Of a stretch of DNA of 64,000 nt, positions 26,212 through 35,811 are shown one piece after another. This DNA comes from Anaeromyxobacter soli. Its GTDB lineage: Bacteria > Myxococcota > Myxococcia > Myxococcales > Anaeromyxobacteraceae. The number at the start of each line of letters is the position of its first letter. The stretch's first letter is position 1. The DNA lies in contig NZ_JAKZLF010000018.1 of assembly GCF_022808855.1 (NCBI RefSeq), positions 1 through 64,000 on the forward strand, in the 5' to 3' direction. The notes below the pieces were generated by a model. That model worked only from the letters and a program-made list of their open reading frames with translations. It searched no databases and was not told the origin of the DNA. Made by a program: the position numbers and the translations under genes.

Positions 26212-28752
26212 CTACGAGATGAGGAAGTTCAGCAGGACCACGACGAGCGCGCCCCCGAGCGCGCCGTAGAGGTACGTCTGGATCCGGCCGGTCTGGACGT
26301 GCCGCATCTGGCGGCCGATGCCCCACGTGGCCTGCGCCACCGCGTTCACCAGCCCGTCCACGAGGTACTTGTCGATGGCGGCGTCGAGCCGGCCGAGGGT
26401 GCGGCCGACGGCGCCGACGAAGTTCACGAGGCCGTCGATGACCGTGCCGTCGAAGCGGCTCAGCGCGCGGGCGAAGGAGACGGCGGGGCGGAGGACGGCG
26501 AACGCGTAGAGCTCGTCCACGTAGTACTTGTTGTAGACGACCGTCCAGGCGCCCTCGAAGCGGGCCTTGAGGCGGGCGGGGACCTCGCTCTTGCCGTCCT
26601 TGTAGAGCGCGCGGGCGGCGACCCAGCCGACCGTCGCCGCGAGGACGCCGATGCCCTGGAACATCCACTCCAGCGCGTGCGGCACCTCGTGGAACCGCCA
26701 GCTCGCGACCTCCACGGCGGGGAGCGCGGGCTCGAGCCAGTGCTCGAGGGCGGGGGCCGCGTGGCTCCAGAGCGTCGGGATGCCGAGGAAGAGGGTGAGG
26801 AACGAGCCCGCCGCGAGGAGCACGAGGACGAGCGTCATCGTCCAGGGCGACTCGTGCGGCGTGCCGCCGTGGTGCCCGTGGCCGTGCGCCGCGTCGTCGT
26901 CGTGCGCCGTCGCGTGACCCGCGTCGTGGCCGTGCGCGCCGTGGGCGTGGACGGCCGCCGCGTGGACGGGCGTGTCGGCGAGGGCGCCGTGCGCCGGCGC
27001 GTGCGACGTCGCGCCGAACGCGTGCGCCGCGCCGTCGTCCGCGTGGACGGAGTGCGAGAGCGCCGACGACTTCGCCGCGACGGCGGCGTGCGGGTCGACG
27101 TTGTGCTCGTCGTGGTGGCCCGAGTTCCCGCGGTACTCGCCGGTGAACGTCATGTAGTACGACCGGTACATGTAGAAGGCGGTGCCGGTCGCGGCGACGA
27201 TGCCGATGACGAAGATCGCGGGCCCGAGCCACGGCGTCGCGACCCCGAACAGCTCGAGGTGACGGCTCGTGAAGGCTTTGAAGAGGATCTCGTCCTTCGA
27301 GTAGAAGCCGTTCATCACCGGGAACCCGGCGATGGCGATGCAGGCGAGGAGGTACGTCCAGCGGGTGATGGGCATGTACTTCTTCAGCCCGCCCATCTTC
27401 CGCATGTCCTGCTCGTGATGGCAGCCGAGGATGACGGAGCCGGACCCGAGGAAGAGCGTCGCCTTGAAGAACGCGTGGGTGAGGAGGTGGTAGGTGCCGG
27501 CCCAGTACGCGCCCACGCCCACGCCGATGAACATGAAGCCGAGCTGCGAGACGGTCGAGTAGGCGAGGACCTTCTTGATGTCGTACTGGAAGAAGCCGAT
27601 CGAGGCGGCGAAGATCGCCGTCGCCGCGCCGATGAGCGCGACCCAGCCCATCGCCGACGGCGAGAGCGCGAAGAGGAAGTTGAGGCGCGCCACCATGTAG
27701 ACGCCGGCGGTGACCATGGTCGCCGCGTGGATGAGGGCGGAGACCGGGGTGGGGCCGGCCATCGCGTCCGGGAGCCACACGTAGAGCGGCAGCTGGGCGC
27801 TCTTGCCCATCGCGCCGACGAACAGCAGGATCCCGATGAGCGCGAGGATCGAGACGCCCCAGATGTGCGTGTGGACGAGCCGCTCCTTCACGCCGGTCGC
27901 CTCGATGACGACCTGGTCGCGCAGCTCGCGGAAGTTCAGCGTCGGGCCGACCTTCACGCCCTCGACGCGCGGTGCGAGCGCGTCCGCCTCGGCCGCGGTC
28001 GCGGCGGGGGCGACCGCGTTGAGCTCGGCCGCCGGCTGGTAGTCCGTGTTGCGGAGGAGGCCGCCGTCCCGCGGCGTCCACGCGCCGCCGAGGGCCCAGA
28101 ACAGGAGCAGGAGGCCGGCGATGAAGCCGAAGTCGCCGAAGCGGTTCGCCACGAAGGCCTTCATGCCGGCCTTGGCCTTCTCCGGATCCGTGTACCAGAA
28201 GGCGATGAGCAGGTAGCTCGCGAGGCCGACGCCCTCCCACCCGAAGAACATCACCGCGAAGTTGTCCCCCATGACGAGGAGCAGCATCGCGAAGATGAAC
28301 AGGTTCAGGTACGAGAAGAACCGCCAGTACGCCGGCTCGTCGGCCATGTAGCCGATGGAGAAGACGTGGATGAGCGTCCCGATCCCCGTGACGACGAGGG
28401 TCATCATCATCGAGAGCGGGTCGAGCGCGAACGCGAGATCCACCGTCACGCGCCCGGCGGTGAGCACGTTCCAGAGCGTGTCCTGGAGGAAGCGCTCCTC
28501 GGCGGGGAGGTGGAGGATCTGCCAGAACGCCCGCAGCGCCACCGCGAACGCCGCGAGCATCGCGGTGACGGCGATGCGGTGGACGATCTTCTTGCCGAAC
28601 ATCCGCTGCAGCTTCCACCCGACGAGCGCGTTGATGGCCGCGCCGACGAGCGGGAACAGCGGGATGAGCCAGAGGTACGAGACGTGGTGCACGGCCAGCC
28701 GGCCGAGCTCCTCGGCCGCGTGGCCGACCACCTGAAGGTTCGCGTGTTCCAT
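26212..28752 (-). CDS. nuoL: NADH-quinone oxidoreductase subunit L with His-rich insert
   Basis: This 846-residue protein is the distal proton-pumping subunit. The core matches NuoL: LLVMGDNFAVMFFGWEGVGLASYLLI, LPLYVWLPDAMAGPTPVSAL, and the C-terminal helix region. It is over 200 residues longer than E. coli NuoL. The extra length includes a segment at about residues 540-630 with some twenty His residues among Ala, Gly and Asp (HAHGAHGHDAGHATAH is part of it). Such a segment could bind metal ions. It sits before the final helices that form the long horizontal arm. Order nuoK-nuoL-nuoM is standard; the stop of nuoK is 2 nt upstream. Confidence 0.95.
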   Translation of the reverse strand: MEHANLQVVGHAAEELGRLAVHHVSYLWLIPLFPLVGAAINALVGWKLQRMFGKKIVHRIAVTAMLAAFAVALRAFWQILHLPAEERFLQDTLWNVLTAGRVTVDLAFALDPLSMMMTLVVTGIGTLIHVFSIGYMADEPAYWRFFSYLNLFIFAMLLLVMGDNFAVMFFGWEGVGLASYLLIAFWYTDPEKAKAGMKAFVANRFGDFGFIAGLLLLFWALGGAWTPRDGGLLRNTDYQPAAELNAVAPAATAAEADALAPRVEGVKVGPTLNFRELRDQVVIEATGVKERLVHTHIWGVSILALIGILLFVGAMGKSAQLPLYVWLPDAMAGPTPVSALIHAATMVTAGVYMVARLNFLFALSPSAMGWVALIGAATAIFAASIGFFQYDIKKVLAYSTVSQLGFMFIGVGVGAYWAGTYHLLTHAFFKATLFLGSGSVILGCHHEQDMRKMGGLKKYMPITRWTYLLACIAIAGFPVMNGFYSKDEILFKAFTSRHLELFGVATPWLGPAIFVIGIVAATGTAFYMYRSYYMTFTGEYRGNSGHHDEHNVDPHAAVAAKSSALSHSVHADDGAAHAFGATSHAPAHGALADTPVHAAAVHAHGAHGHDAGHATAHDDDAAHGHGHHGGTPHESPWTMTLVLVLLAAGSFLTLFLGIPTLWSHAAPALEHWLEPALPAVEVASWRFHEVPHALEWMFQGIGVLAATVGWVAARALYKDGKSEVPARLKARFEGAWTVVYNKYYVDELYAFAVLRPAVSFARALSRFDGTVIDGLVNFVGAVGRTLGRLDAAIDKYLVDGLVNAVAQATWGIGRQMRHVQTGRIQTYLYGALGGALVVVLLNFLIS

Positions 28753-28754
28753 CG

Positions 28755-29060
28755 TTACTCTCGCATGAGGTCCGCGTGGCGGACGTCGATGGTCTTGAAC
28801 GTCTGGAAGATGGAGAGGACGATCGCGAGGCCCACCGCGGCCTCCGCCGCCGCGAGGACGATGACGAAGAGCGCGAACACCTGTCCGGTCACGCCGCCGG
28901 TCACGTAGTGGTTGAAGGCCACGAAGTTCACGTTGGCGCCGTTCAGGATGAGCTCGACGCCCATCAGGATGCCGACGGCGTTGCGACGGGTGGCGACCGT
29001 CACGAGGCCGAGGGTGAAGAGCAGCGCACCGACGACGAGGAAGTGAGTGAGCGAGATCAT
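28755..29060 (-). CDS. nuoK: NADH-quinone oxidoreductase subunit K
   Basis: This 101-residue protein has three transmembrane helices. The membrane Glu residues of the channel are present in GVELILNGANVN and AAEAAVGLAIV. Length is exactly typical. It is directly followed by nuoL. Confidence 0.96.
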   Translation of the reverse strand: MISLTHFLVVGALLFTLGLVTVATRRNAVGILMGVELILNGANVNFVAFNHYVTGGVTGQVFALFVIVLAAAEAAVGLAIVLSIFQTFKTIDVRHADLMRE

Positions 29061-29074
29061 GGGGTCTCCGGCCT

Positions 29075-29710
29075 TCAGTCGGCCTTGAGCTCCTTGCGCG
29101 CGATGACGACCGCCCCGATCAGCGTCGCGAGGAGCACCATCGACGCGACCTCGAAGGGCAGCAGCCAGCGCGTGAGGAACGCGTTGCCGATGGCGGCGGT
29201 CGTCGGCGCGAGCGGTCCGGGCTCGCGGGCGGCCCAGGGCGTGAGCAGCGCGACGGCGAGGAGGACCGGCGCCACCGCGACGAAGAGCAGGACGCCGCCG
29301 AACGGCCCGAAGCTCGCGTTCGACACCTTGACGTCGGTGATGCGGCTCGTGAGCATCACGGCGAACAGCACGAGCACCAGCACGCCGCCGATGTAGATGA
29401 GCAGCTGGGTGATGGCGACGAAGTCCGCCGACAGGAAGACGTAGAGGCCGCCCGCCCCGAGGAGCGCCGTGAGGAGCCCCAGGGCGGAGTAGAGGATGTT
29501 GCGCGAGAGGGCGACGCCCGCCGCGCCGGCCACGGTCAGGGCGGCGAGCACGTAGAAGACGATGTCGGGCAGCGTCAGCGCGCCGGGGGTGGGCAGCGGG
29601 CTCGCCTCCGCCGCGGGCCGGATGACCTGCGTCGTCATGTAGGCGGCGAACGCGGCGACCAGCGCCACGGCGACTCCCCAGGCGACGAGCTTTCCTGCGT
29701 TCGATCTCAC
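29075..29710 (-). CDS. nuoJ: NADH-quinone oxidoreductase subunit J
   Basis: This 211-residue membrane subunit has five helices. VAITQLLIYIGGVLVLVLFAVML is the conserved third-helix region where the pi-bulge lies. There is an extra N-terminal helix (about 35 residues) before the standard start of the family. The start at 29710 lies just beyond the nuoI stop at 29721. Confidence 0.94.
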   Translation of the reverse strand: MRSNAGKLVAWGVAVALVAAFAAYMTTQVIRPAAEASPLPTPGALTLPDIVFYVLAALTVAGAAGVALSRNILYSALGLLTALLGAGGLYVFLSADFVAITQLLIYIGGVLVLVLFAVMLTSRITDVKVSNASFGPFGGVLLFVAVAPVLLAVALLTPWAAREPGPLAPTTAAIGNAFLTRWLLPFEVASMVLLATLIGAVVIARKELKAD

Positions 29711-29720
29711 GGTCGCGTCC

Positions 29721-30494
29721 TCACTTCGTCTCGGGGTTCGGGGTGACGGGCTTCTCGGCGGCGGGCACCGGGTCGGCCGCGGCGGCGGCGGCAGGCGCGG
29801 GGACGCCGTTCGTCGGGACGGCCTTGGGCGCGGGCGCGGCGCGGGGGGCGGGCGCCGCTGCGCCGGCGGCGCCCGCGGCAGCGGCGGCCTTCGGCTGCGC
29901 CACGGGCTTCGCGGCGCCGGGCGCCTCCGGCGGCAGGAACACCGGGCCGGCCTCGTTCCACGGATGCGCCTCGAGCTTGGCGCGCAGGAGCGAGCCGAGC
30001 GGCGCGCGGGGGTAGTACTCCGCGTTCTTGTCGACCTTGTAGACCGGGAACGGGCTCAGCGCGTCGGACCAGCGGAAGGTCAGGTTGCGGATGTTCCGCT
30101 GCGACCCCTCGAACTCGCGGGTGTGCTGGATGGAGCCCGTCGGGCAGGGCTCCACGCACAGCCCACAGAACATGCACTTCGCCTCGTCGATGTCGAACTG
30201 CGTGACGACGCGCTGCTTGGGGTTCGCCGGGTCCTTCTCGAGCGTGATCTGGATGCAGTTGATGGGGCAGGCGCGCTCGCAGGCCTGGCACCCGGTGCAG
30301 ATCGCGGTGTCCACCTCGAGGAACCCGCGGTAGCGCGGGGGCAGCATGTCCCGCACCGGCATCGGCGTCCGGTCCGGGTACTGGACCGTGATCGGCCTGC
30401 GGAGCAGGTGGGAGAGCGTGATCGACATGCCGTGCCAGAAGGACTTGACGGTGTCCTTGATGGCGCCGGTGTACTCGCTGACGGACTGGGCCAT
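29721..30494 (-). CDS. nuoI: NADH-quinone oxidoreductase subunit I with Ala/Pro-rich tail
   Basis: This subunit carries two [4Fe-4S] clusters (N6a and N6b) that pass electrons to NuoB. Both CxxCxxCxxxCP motifs are intact: CTGCQACERACP and CMFCGLCVEPCP. The protein has 257 residues. The final ~65 residues are a low-complexity Ala/Pro tail not found in most NuoI proteins, perhaps a flexible surface linker. A second nuoI copy is at 40832. Confidence 0.95.
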   Translation of the reverse strand: MAQSVSEYTGAIKDTVKSFWHGMSITLSHLLRRPITVQYPDRTPMPVRDMLPPRYRGFLEVDTAICTGCQACERACPINCIQITLEKDPANPKQRVVTQFDIDEAKCMFCGLCVEPCPTGSIQHTREFEGSQRNIRNLTFRWSDALSPFPVYKVDKNAEYYPRAPLGSLLRAKLEAHPWNEAGPVFLPPEAPGAAKPVAQPKAAAAAGAAGAAAPAPRAAPAPKAVPTNGVPAPAAAAAADPVPAAEKPVTPNPETK

Positions 30495-30507
30495 GTTCGT
30501 ATCCCGC

Positions 30508-31875
30508 CTACCAGTTGGAGAGGTCGACCTGATCGCCGCCGGCCTCGACGTTCTGCTTCGCGAGCCGCAGCATCTGCACCAGGGCGACGAGGGCGCCGAC
30601 GAAGAGGACCACGCCGCTCACGGTCGACGCGACCGGCACGCGCGCCACCAGGATCTGCCAGAGCAGGGTGGCGACGAACGTCGCGAAGGCGCCCGGGACG
30701 AGGTACTTCCAGCAGAGGTTCATCATCTGGTCCACGCGGATGCGCGGGAAGGTCCAGCGGATCCAGATGACGAGGTTCATCACGAGGAACGTCTTCACGA
30801 AGAACACCGCCATCGACGCGACCTGCAGCCCCCACCACGCCGGCGCGGGGAGCGCGCCCGCGCCGCGCGCGGCCTCGTACGCCTCCGCGGCGACGCCCGG
30901 CACCTGCCAGCCGCCGAAGAAGAGCGTCACCGCGATGGCGCTCATGATCCAGACGTTGCCGAACTCGACGAGGAAGAAGATCGCGTACCGGAACGCCGTG
31001 TACTCGGCCAGGTAGCCGGCGACGAGCTCCGACTCCGCCTCGGGCAGGTCGAACGGCGGGCGGTTCGACTCCGCGAGCTGCGCGATGAAGAAGATGACGA
31101 ACGCGACGAGCGCGGCCGGGTTCGTGAACACGAACCACTGCCACGGCCAGGCGCCCTGGGCGCGGATGATCCCCTGCATCGACAGGGTGCCGGCCATGAG
31201 GATGGGCACCATCACGGCGAGGCCGGCCGGGATCTCGTACGAGATCACCTGGGCGGCGGAGCGCATGCCGCCGAAGAGCGCCCACTTGGAGTTCGAGGAC
31301 CAGCCGGCGAGGAGGATGCCGACGACCACGAGCGCCGTGACGGCCGTCACGTAGAAGATGCCGACGTTGAGGTCGGCGGCGATGACGCTCTCGCCGAAGG
31401 GGAGGGCGACGAAGATGAGGCCGAACCCCGCGAAGACGAAGTACGGCGCGGCGCGGAAGAGGAGCTGGTCCGCGTCGGCGGGGATGAGGTCCTCCTTCAG
31501 GAGGAGCTTCACCGCGTCCGCGATCCACTGGAAGAAGCCGCCCGCGCCGACGCGGTTGTAGCCGATGCGGCTCTGCATGCGGGAGCTGACCCGCATCTCC
31601 CACCAGATCGTGACCGCGGCGACGACCGCGCCGAAGTTCAGGATCATGAAGGTGAGGAGCCCGGCGGCGACGCCGTACACGAGCCCGGTGAACGGCCAGG
31701 TGGCCGGGTCGTGGTGGAGCACTTCGCGCACGAACACCGCCACCGGCTCGGGCTTCGCGATCGTGGCGAGCACGAGCACGGCGCCGAACAGGATCACGGG
31801 CAGCGCGAGCGCCACCACGAGCGTGACGAGCAGCTTGGTCCGGGGGTTGCCCTTCGGGAGCGTGACGGTGGCCAT
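30508..31875 (-). CDS. nuoH: NADH-quinone oxidoreductase subunit H
   Basis: This 455-residue subunit forms the quinone cavity and connects the arms. Signature segments are MQSRIGYNRVG, RMRSAAQ-like GGMRSAAQVISYEIPAGL, and NRPPFDLPEAESELVAGYLAEY. It is about 130 residues longer than E. coli NuoH, with an extended N-terminus and a loop around residues 335-365. The ATG at 31875 shares its first base with the TAA of nuoD (TAATG), so the two are tightly coupled. Confidence 0.96.
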   Translation of the reverse strand: MATVTLPKGNPRTKLLVTLVVALALPVILFGAVLVLATIAKPEPVAVFVREVLHHDPATWPFTGLVYGVAAGLLTFMILNFGAVVAAVTIWWEMRVSSRMQSRIGYNRVGAGGFFQWIADAVKLLLKEDLIPADADQLLFRAAPYFVFAGFGLIFVALPFGESVIAADLNVGIFYVTAVTALVVVGILLAGWSSNSKWALFGGMRSAAQVISYEIPAGLAVMVPILMAGTLSMQGIIRAQGAWPWQWFVFTNPAALVAFVIFFIAQLAESNRPPFDLPEAESELVAGYLAEYTAFRYAIFFLVEFGNVWIMSAIAVTLFFGGWQVPGVAAEAYEAARGAGALPAPAWWGLQVASMAVFFVKTFLVMNLVIWIRWTFPRIRVDQMMNLCWKYLVPGAFATFVATLLWQILVARVPVASTVSGVVLFVGALVALVQMLRLAKQNVEAGGDQVDLSNW

Positions 31876-33020
31876 TAGCGATCGATCTCCGGAGCGACGA
31901 CGTCCAGCGACGAGATGAGCGCGACCAGGTCGGCGACCATCAGGCCGCCGGAGATGTCCTCGATGATGGACATCGCGGTGAACGAGCCCGTGCGCGCGCG
32001 GACGCGGTACGCCTTGTTCGTCCCGTCCGACACCACGTAGTAGGCCATCTCGCCGCGAGCCGACTCGACGCGCGAGAGCACCTCGCCGGCGTCCGGCTTC
32101 ACGTTGCGCGGCACCTTCGCCATGATCTCCTCGGGAGTCTGGCCGATGGTCTCGAGCGCCTGGCGGACGATGCGCGAGGACTCCTTCATCTCGAGGCAGC
32201 GCACGTAGTAGCGGTCGAAGCAGTCGCCGACCGCGCCGGCCCAGCCCTTCCCCACCGGCACCTCGAACTCGAAGTTCGGGTACGCGCCGTACGGCATGTC
32301 GCGCCGGAGATCCCAGTCGACGCCGGAGCCGCGCAGGTTCGGGCCGACGAGGCCGTAGCTGATGGCCTGCTCGCGGGAGACGACGGCGACCTTCGCGAGG
32401 CGCTTCTTGTAGATCTCGTTGAAGGTGATGAGCCGGTCGAACTCGGGGAGGAACTTGTCGAACCGGTCGAGGAACGCGAGGACCTTGTCCCGCCACCCCT
32501 CCGGCAGGTCGAAGGCGACGCCGCCGATGCGGTGGTAGTTGTAGGTCAGCCGGGCGCCGCAGAGCGCCTCGATGAAGTCGTTGATCTCCTCGCGCTCGCG
32601 CAGGCCGTGGACCATCGGCGTGAACGCGCCGATGTCCATCGTCATCGTGCCGACCGCGATGAGGTGGCTCGCGATGCGCACGAGCTCGCAGCTGATCGCC
32701 CGGAGCCACTGCGCGCGGGGCGGCACCTCGACCTTGAGGAGCTTCTCGACGGCGATCGCGTACCCCTCGTTCGCGAACATCGCCGCCACGTAGTCGATGC
32801 GATCCGTGAACGGCATGAAGCCGGGGTAGCCGGTCGCCTCGCCGATCTTCTCGATCGAGCGGTGGAGGTAGCCGACGTCCGGGATCGCCCGCTTCATCAC
32901 CTCGCCGTCGGTCTCGACGATGAAGTTGATGACGCCGTGCGTGGACGGGTGCTGCGGACCGAAGTTGAGGACCATCTCCTCGTAGTTGCGGTCGACGCGG
33001 CGGAGGATGAGCTTCTCCAT
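31875..33020 (-). CDS. nuoD: NADH-quinone oxidoreductase subunit D
   Basis: This 381-residue subunit contributes to the quinone site. [11 protein letters not shown] near residues 19-29 and RSIEKIGE follow the family pattern; DFELPVGKG-like VPVGKGWAG is also present. NuoC and NuoD are separate here, unlike the E. coli fusion. The start is 9 nt after the nuoC stop. A second, more divergent nuoD is at 36403. Confidence 0.96.
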   Translation of the reverse strand: MEKLILRRVDRNYEEMVLNFGPQHPSTHGVINFIVETDGEVMKRAIPDVGYLHRSIEKIGEATGYPGFMPFTDRIDYVAAMFANEGYAIAVEKLLKVEVPPRAQWLRAISCELVRIASHLIAVGTMTMDIGAFTPMVHGLREREEINDFIEALCGARLTYNYHRIGGVAFDLPEGWRDKVLAFLDRFDKFLPEFDRLITFNEIYKKRLAKVAVVSREQAISYGLVGPNLRGSGVDWDLRRDMPYGAYPNFEFEVPVGKGWAGAVGDCFDRYYVRCLEMKESSRIVRQALETIGQTPEEIMAKVPRNVKPDAGEVLSRVESARGEMAYYVVSDGTNKAYRVRARTGSFTAMSIIEDISGGLMVADLVALISSLDVVAPEIDR

Positions 33021-33029
33021 GTGTTCTCC

Positions 33030-33602
33030 CTACGCCTTCGCGGGGCCGTCGACGCCACCGGCCGCGTTCGCGGCCTCGGCGCGGCGCACGTCGTCGAGAC
33101 GCTTGAGCTCGACCAGGGGGTTCTCGCGGACGTTGGAGAACCCGTGGTAGCCGCCGGTCTCCTGGTAGTCCTTCCGCAGCGGGTGGCCGATCCAGTCGTC
33201 GGGGAGCATGATCCGGCGGAGATCGGGGTGGCCCTCGAACGTCACGCCGAAGAGGTCGTAGACCTCGCGCTCGAACCAGTTGGCCGTCTTCCACACGCCC
33301 TCGACGGTCGCGATCGACGGCGCGGCCCGGTCCAGCTGGACCTTCAGCACGATGGAGTGCCGGTGCCGGTACGAGAGCAGGTGGTAGACGACCTCGATCT
33401 GGTTGTTCTTCGGCCAGTCGAGGGCGGTGAGGTCCTCGAGAAAGTCGAGCTCGAGGCCCGGCTCCTTCGCGAGGAAGCGGCAGATCTCCACGATCCGCTC
33501 CCGCTTCACGACCGCGAAGGCGTCGATCTTCGGCTCGGAGAGCGGGCCGACGTCCTCGCCGAACCGTGCCTTCAGTCGGTCATGGATTTCTGTGGTCGTC
33601 AT
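33030..33602 (-). CDS. nuoC: NADH-quinone oxidoreductase subunit C
   Basis: This 190-residue hydrophilic subunit carries the signature ANWFEREVYDLFGVTFEGHPDLRRI, followed by GHPLRKDY. These are the complex I 30-kDa motifs. It lies between nuoB (99-nt gap) and nuoD. A second copy at 35812 shares the same motifs. Confidence 0.95.
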   Translation of the reverse strand: MTTTEIHDRLKARFGEDVGPLSEPKIDAFAVVKRERIVEICRFLAKEPGLELDFLEDLTALDWPKNNQIEVVYHLLSYRHRHSIVLKVQLDRAAPSIATVEGVWKTANWFEREVYDLFGVTFEGHPDLRRIMLPDDWIGHPLRKDYQETGGYHGFSNVRENPLVELKRLDDVRRAEAANAAGGVDGPAKA

Positions 33603-33701
33603 CTGTTCCCCTGCTGCTAAGCGAGGCGAGCGGGCCGCTCATCGCGTGCCCAGGCTCGCCCCGTCCGGAAACACCAAACGTGAAGCCTGCCTGTCGGCGC
33701 C

Positions 33702-34226
33702 CTACGCGACGCTCCCCTTTGCCGCTCGACGCTTCGTCGACCAGGGCTCGGATCGGATGAGCTCCTGCAGGCGGATGAGGCCCTCGGTGAGCGCCTCGGG
33801 CCGCGGCGGGCAGCCGGGCACGTAGACGTCGACGGGGAGGACCTTGTCGACGCCCTTGCAGACCGAGTAGCCGAGCTGGAAGAGGCCGCCGCAGTTGGAG
33901 CAGGAGCCCATCGAGATGACGTACTTGGGCTCGGGCATCTGGTCGTAGAGGAGCTTCGCCCGCTCGGCCATCTTGTACGTCAGCGTGCCCGCCACGATCA
34001 TGAAGTCCGCCTGGCGAGGGCTCGCGCGGGGGATCGCGCCGAAGCGCATCACGTCCGCGCGCGGGCCGCCGAACTGCATGAGCTCGATGCCGCAGCACGC
34101 GAGGCCGAACAGCAGGTACCAGAGCGAGTTCTCGCGAGCCATGTTGATGAGCTTGTCGAGCTGGCTCGTGTGGAACAGGGTGACGTCCCCGGCCCCGGCC
34201 CCCGCGTCCATCGTTCGTCCCGTCAT
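33702..34226 (-). CDS. nuoB: NADH-quinone oxidoreductase subunit B
   Basis: This 174-residue subunit holds cluster N2, the last iron-sulfur centre before quinone. The ligand set is intact: the double Cys in LACCGIEL, the Cys of GSCSNCGG and the Cys of [11 protein letters not shown]. It starts 36 nt after the nuoA stop. An additional Cys in CSNCGG distinguishes it from the second NuoB (CASSGG). Confidence 0.95.
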   Translation of the reverse strand: MTGRTMDAGAGAGDVTLFHTSQLDKLINMARENSLWYLLFGLACCGIELMQFGGPRADVMRFGAIPRASPRQADFMIVAGTLTYKMAERAKLLYDQMPEPKYVISMGSCSNCGGLFQLGYSVCKGVDKVLPVDVYVPGCPPRPEALTEGLIRLQELIRSEPWSTKRRAAKGSVA

Positions 34227-34262
34227 TTCGAGGAGATCTCCTGTAGTTGCAACACGTGCGGG

Positions 34263-34694
34263 TTACGCGGCCTTCCGTGCCGGGGGCGCCTCGGAGGCGC
34301 GCGAGGGCGCCAGCGTCTTCACCCACTCGAGGTCGCCGTGCGCCCACACCCACACCAGGCCGACGACGAGGATGGCGGTGAACAGGAACAGCTCGAAGAA
34401 CGCCACCCACGCCAGCGCGGGGCTCGCCGAGACCCAGTCGCGGTAGACGGCCACCACCGGGAACGTCAGGGCGATGTCGACCTCGAAGATCACGAACACG
34501 AGCGCGACGAGGTAGAAGCGTGGATTGAAGTTGAACCACGCCACCCCGATGGGCCGCTCGCCACATTCATAGGTGGTCGCCTTCTCCGCATTGGGGATGC
34601 GCGGACCGGCGAGCCTCGACAGGGTGACTCCACCCAGAGCGAAACCCAGCGTGACGATCGCGAAGACGAGGACGGTGCCGAACTGAAAGCCCAT
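34263..34694 (-). CDS. nuoA: NADH-quinone oxidoreductase subunit A
   Basis: This 143-residue, three-helix subunit is the first gene of the leftward operon. The loop YECGERPIGVAWFNFNPRFYLVALVFVIFEVDIALTFPV carries the conserved Cys and the acidic membrane region; the last ~15 residues are basic/Ala-rich. Its start faces nuoA2 across 158 bp. Confidence 0.95.
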   Translation of the reverse strand: MGFQFGTVLVFAIVTLGFALGGVTLSRLAGPRIPNAEKATTYECGERPIGVAWFNFNPRFYLVALVFVIFEVDIALTFPVVAVYRDWVSASPALAWVAFFELFLFTAILVVGLVWVWAHGDLEWVKTLAPSRASEAPPARKAA

Positions 34695-34773
34695 GCCGGC
34701 GCTCCTAAAGTGGACCTATGTTGTCGGCAAAACTCAGGAAAGTGCGGGCGGAGTCTACATAACGCCCCCCCTG

Positions 34774-34822
34774 TGTCAAGGGGGCCAAACCCGTTGACAA
34801 CCCTGATCGCGACAGGCACTTA
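34774..34822. promoter_or_regulatory. Divergent nuo promoters with back-to-back -35 boxes
   Basis: On the plus strand TTGACA at 34794-34799 is followed 17 bp later by CACTTA (34817-34822), about 30 nt before nuoA2. On the minus strand TTGACA (read as TGTCAA at 34774-34779) faces the other way, 14 bp from the first. The two boxes form an inverted repeat that could also bind a dimeric regulator. The minus-strand -10 is poorly placed (TTATGT at 11 bp spacing). Confidence 0.55.
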
Positions 34823-34852
34823 AGGGGCCTCCAAGCGGACCCCTGCCCACCC

Positions 34853-35242
34853 ATGCTGACACCCCTCCAGACCTATTTCCCGATTGGCGTCGCTCTGCTG
34901 GTGGCGGTAGGACTCGCGGCCCTCATGGTGGCGCTCGCCAACCTGCTCGGTCCTCGTCGGCCGAGCGTGGTGAAGAGCACCCCGTTCGAGTGCGGGTCGG
35001 AGCCAGCCGCCGGCTCTCCGCGAGAGCGGTTCGGCGTGAAGTTCTACGTCGTCGCGCTGCTCTTCATCGTCTTCGACATCGAAGCGATCTTCCTCTACCC
35101 GTGGGCCGTGCTGCTCCTGCCGAGCCAGGGCTACCCGGGCCTCGGTTGGGCCGGGTTCGTCTCAATGGGTATCTTCGTGGCCACGCTGGTGGCCGGCCTC
35201 GTGTACGTCTGGAAGAAGGGCGTGCTCGACTGGGCGGACTAG
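34853..35242 (+). CDS. nuoA: NADH-quinone oxidoreductase subunit A, second copy
   Basis: This 129-residue, three-helix subunit opens the rightward operon. STPFECGSEPAAGSPRERFGVKFYVVALLFIVFDIEAIFLYPWAV has the conserved Cys and the FDIE membrane acid. This copy is closer to the classic bacterial NuoA than is the first copy, which has the looser FEVDIALTFP. Confidence 0.95.
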   Translation: MLTPLQTYFPIGVALLVAVGLAALMVALANLLGPRRPSVVKSTPFECGSEPAAGSPRERFGVKFYVVALLFIVFDIEAIFLYPWAVLLLPSQGYPGLGWAGFVSMGIFVATLVAGLVYVWKKGVLDWAD

Positions 35243-35250
35243 GAGTCGCA

Positions 35251-35802
35251 ATGGCATCCGAGCTCGACACCGTCCCCGTCATCACCACCCGCCGCGACGA
35301 GGCGCAGGGCTTCCTGCAGGGGCTCGTCTCCAAGGGCCTCGGGTGGGCGAGGAAGTACTCGCTCTTCCAGTATCCGTTCGTCACCGCCTGCTGCGGCATG
35401 GAGTACATGACCGTCGCGTCGGCGCGCTACGACCTCGACCGCTTCGGCGCCGCGCTGCCGCGCTTCTCGCCGCGCCAGGCGGACCTCCTCATCGTCGTCG
35501 GCACCGTGAACTGCAAGCAGGCGCCGATCCTCCGGCGCGTGTACGAGCAGATCACCGAGCCGAAGTGGGTGATGGCGTTCGGCGTCTGCGCGTCGTCGGG
35601 CGGCTTCTACGACAACTACGCGACGGTGCAGGGCATCGACCGGATCATCCCGGTAGACGTCTACGTCCCGGGCTGCCCGCCGCGGCCGGAGCAGGTGCTC
35701 GACGGCATCATGCTGTTGCAGCGGAAGATCCAGGGTCAGGAGCACAAGCTCATCGACCGCAAGCCTCTGCCCGTGGTCGGCCAGACGCCGACCACGCGCT
35801 AG
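35251..35802 (+). CDS. nuoB: NADH-quinone oxidoreductase subunit B, second copy
   Basis: This 183-residue N2-cluster subunit has all four ligands: TACCGMEYM (double Cys), GVCASSGG and [11 protein letters not shown]. It starts 8 nt after the nuoA2 stop; ATG at 35251 is chosen because family similarity begins there and GGAG lies upstream. The frame is open for 87 more codons upstream, which are only overlap with nuoA2. Confidence 0.95.
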   Translation: MASELDTVPVITTRRDEAQGFLQGLVSKGLGWARKYSLFQYPFVTACCGMEYMTVASARYDLDRFGAALPRFSPRQADLLIVVGTVNCKQAPILRRVYEQITEPKWVMAFGVCASSGGFYDNYATVQGIDRIIPVDVYVPGCPPRPEQVLDGIMLLQRKIQGQEHKLIDRKPLPVVGQTPTTR

Positions 35803-35811
35803 CGAGGGACC

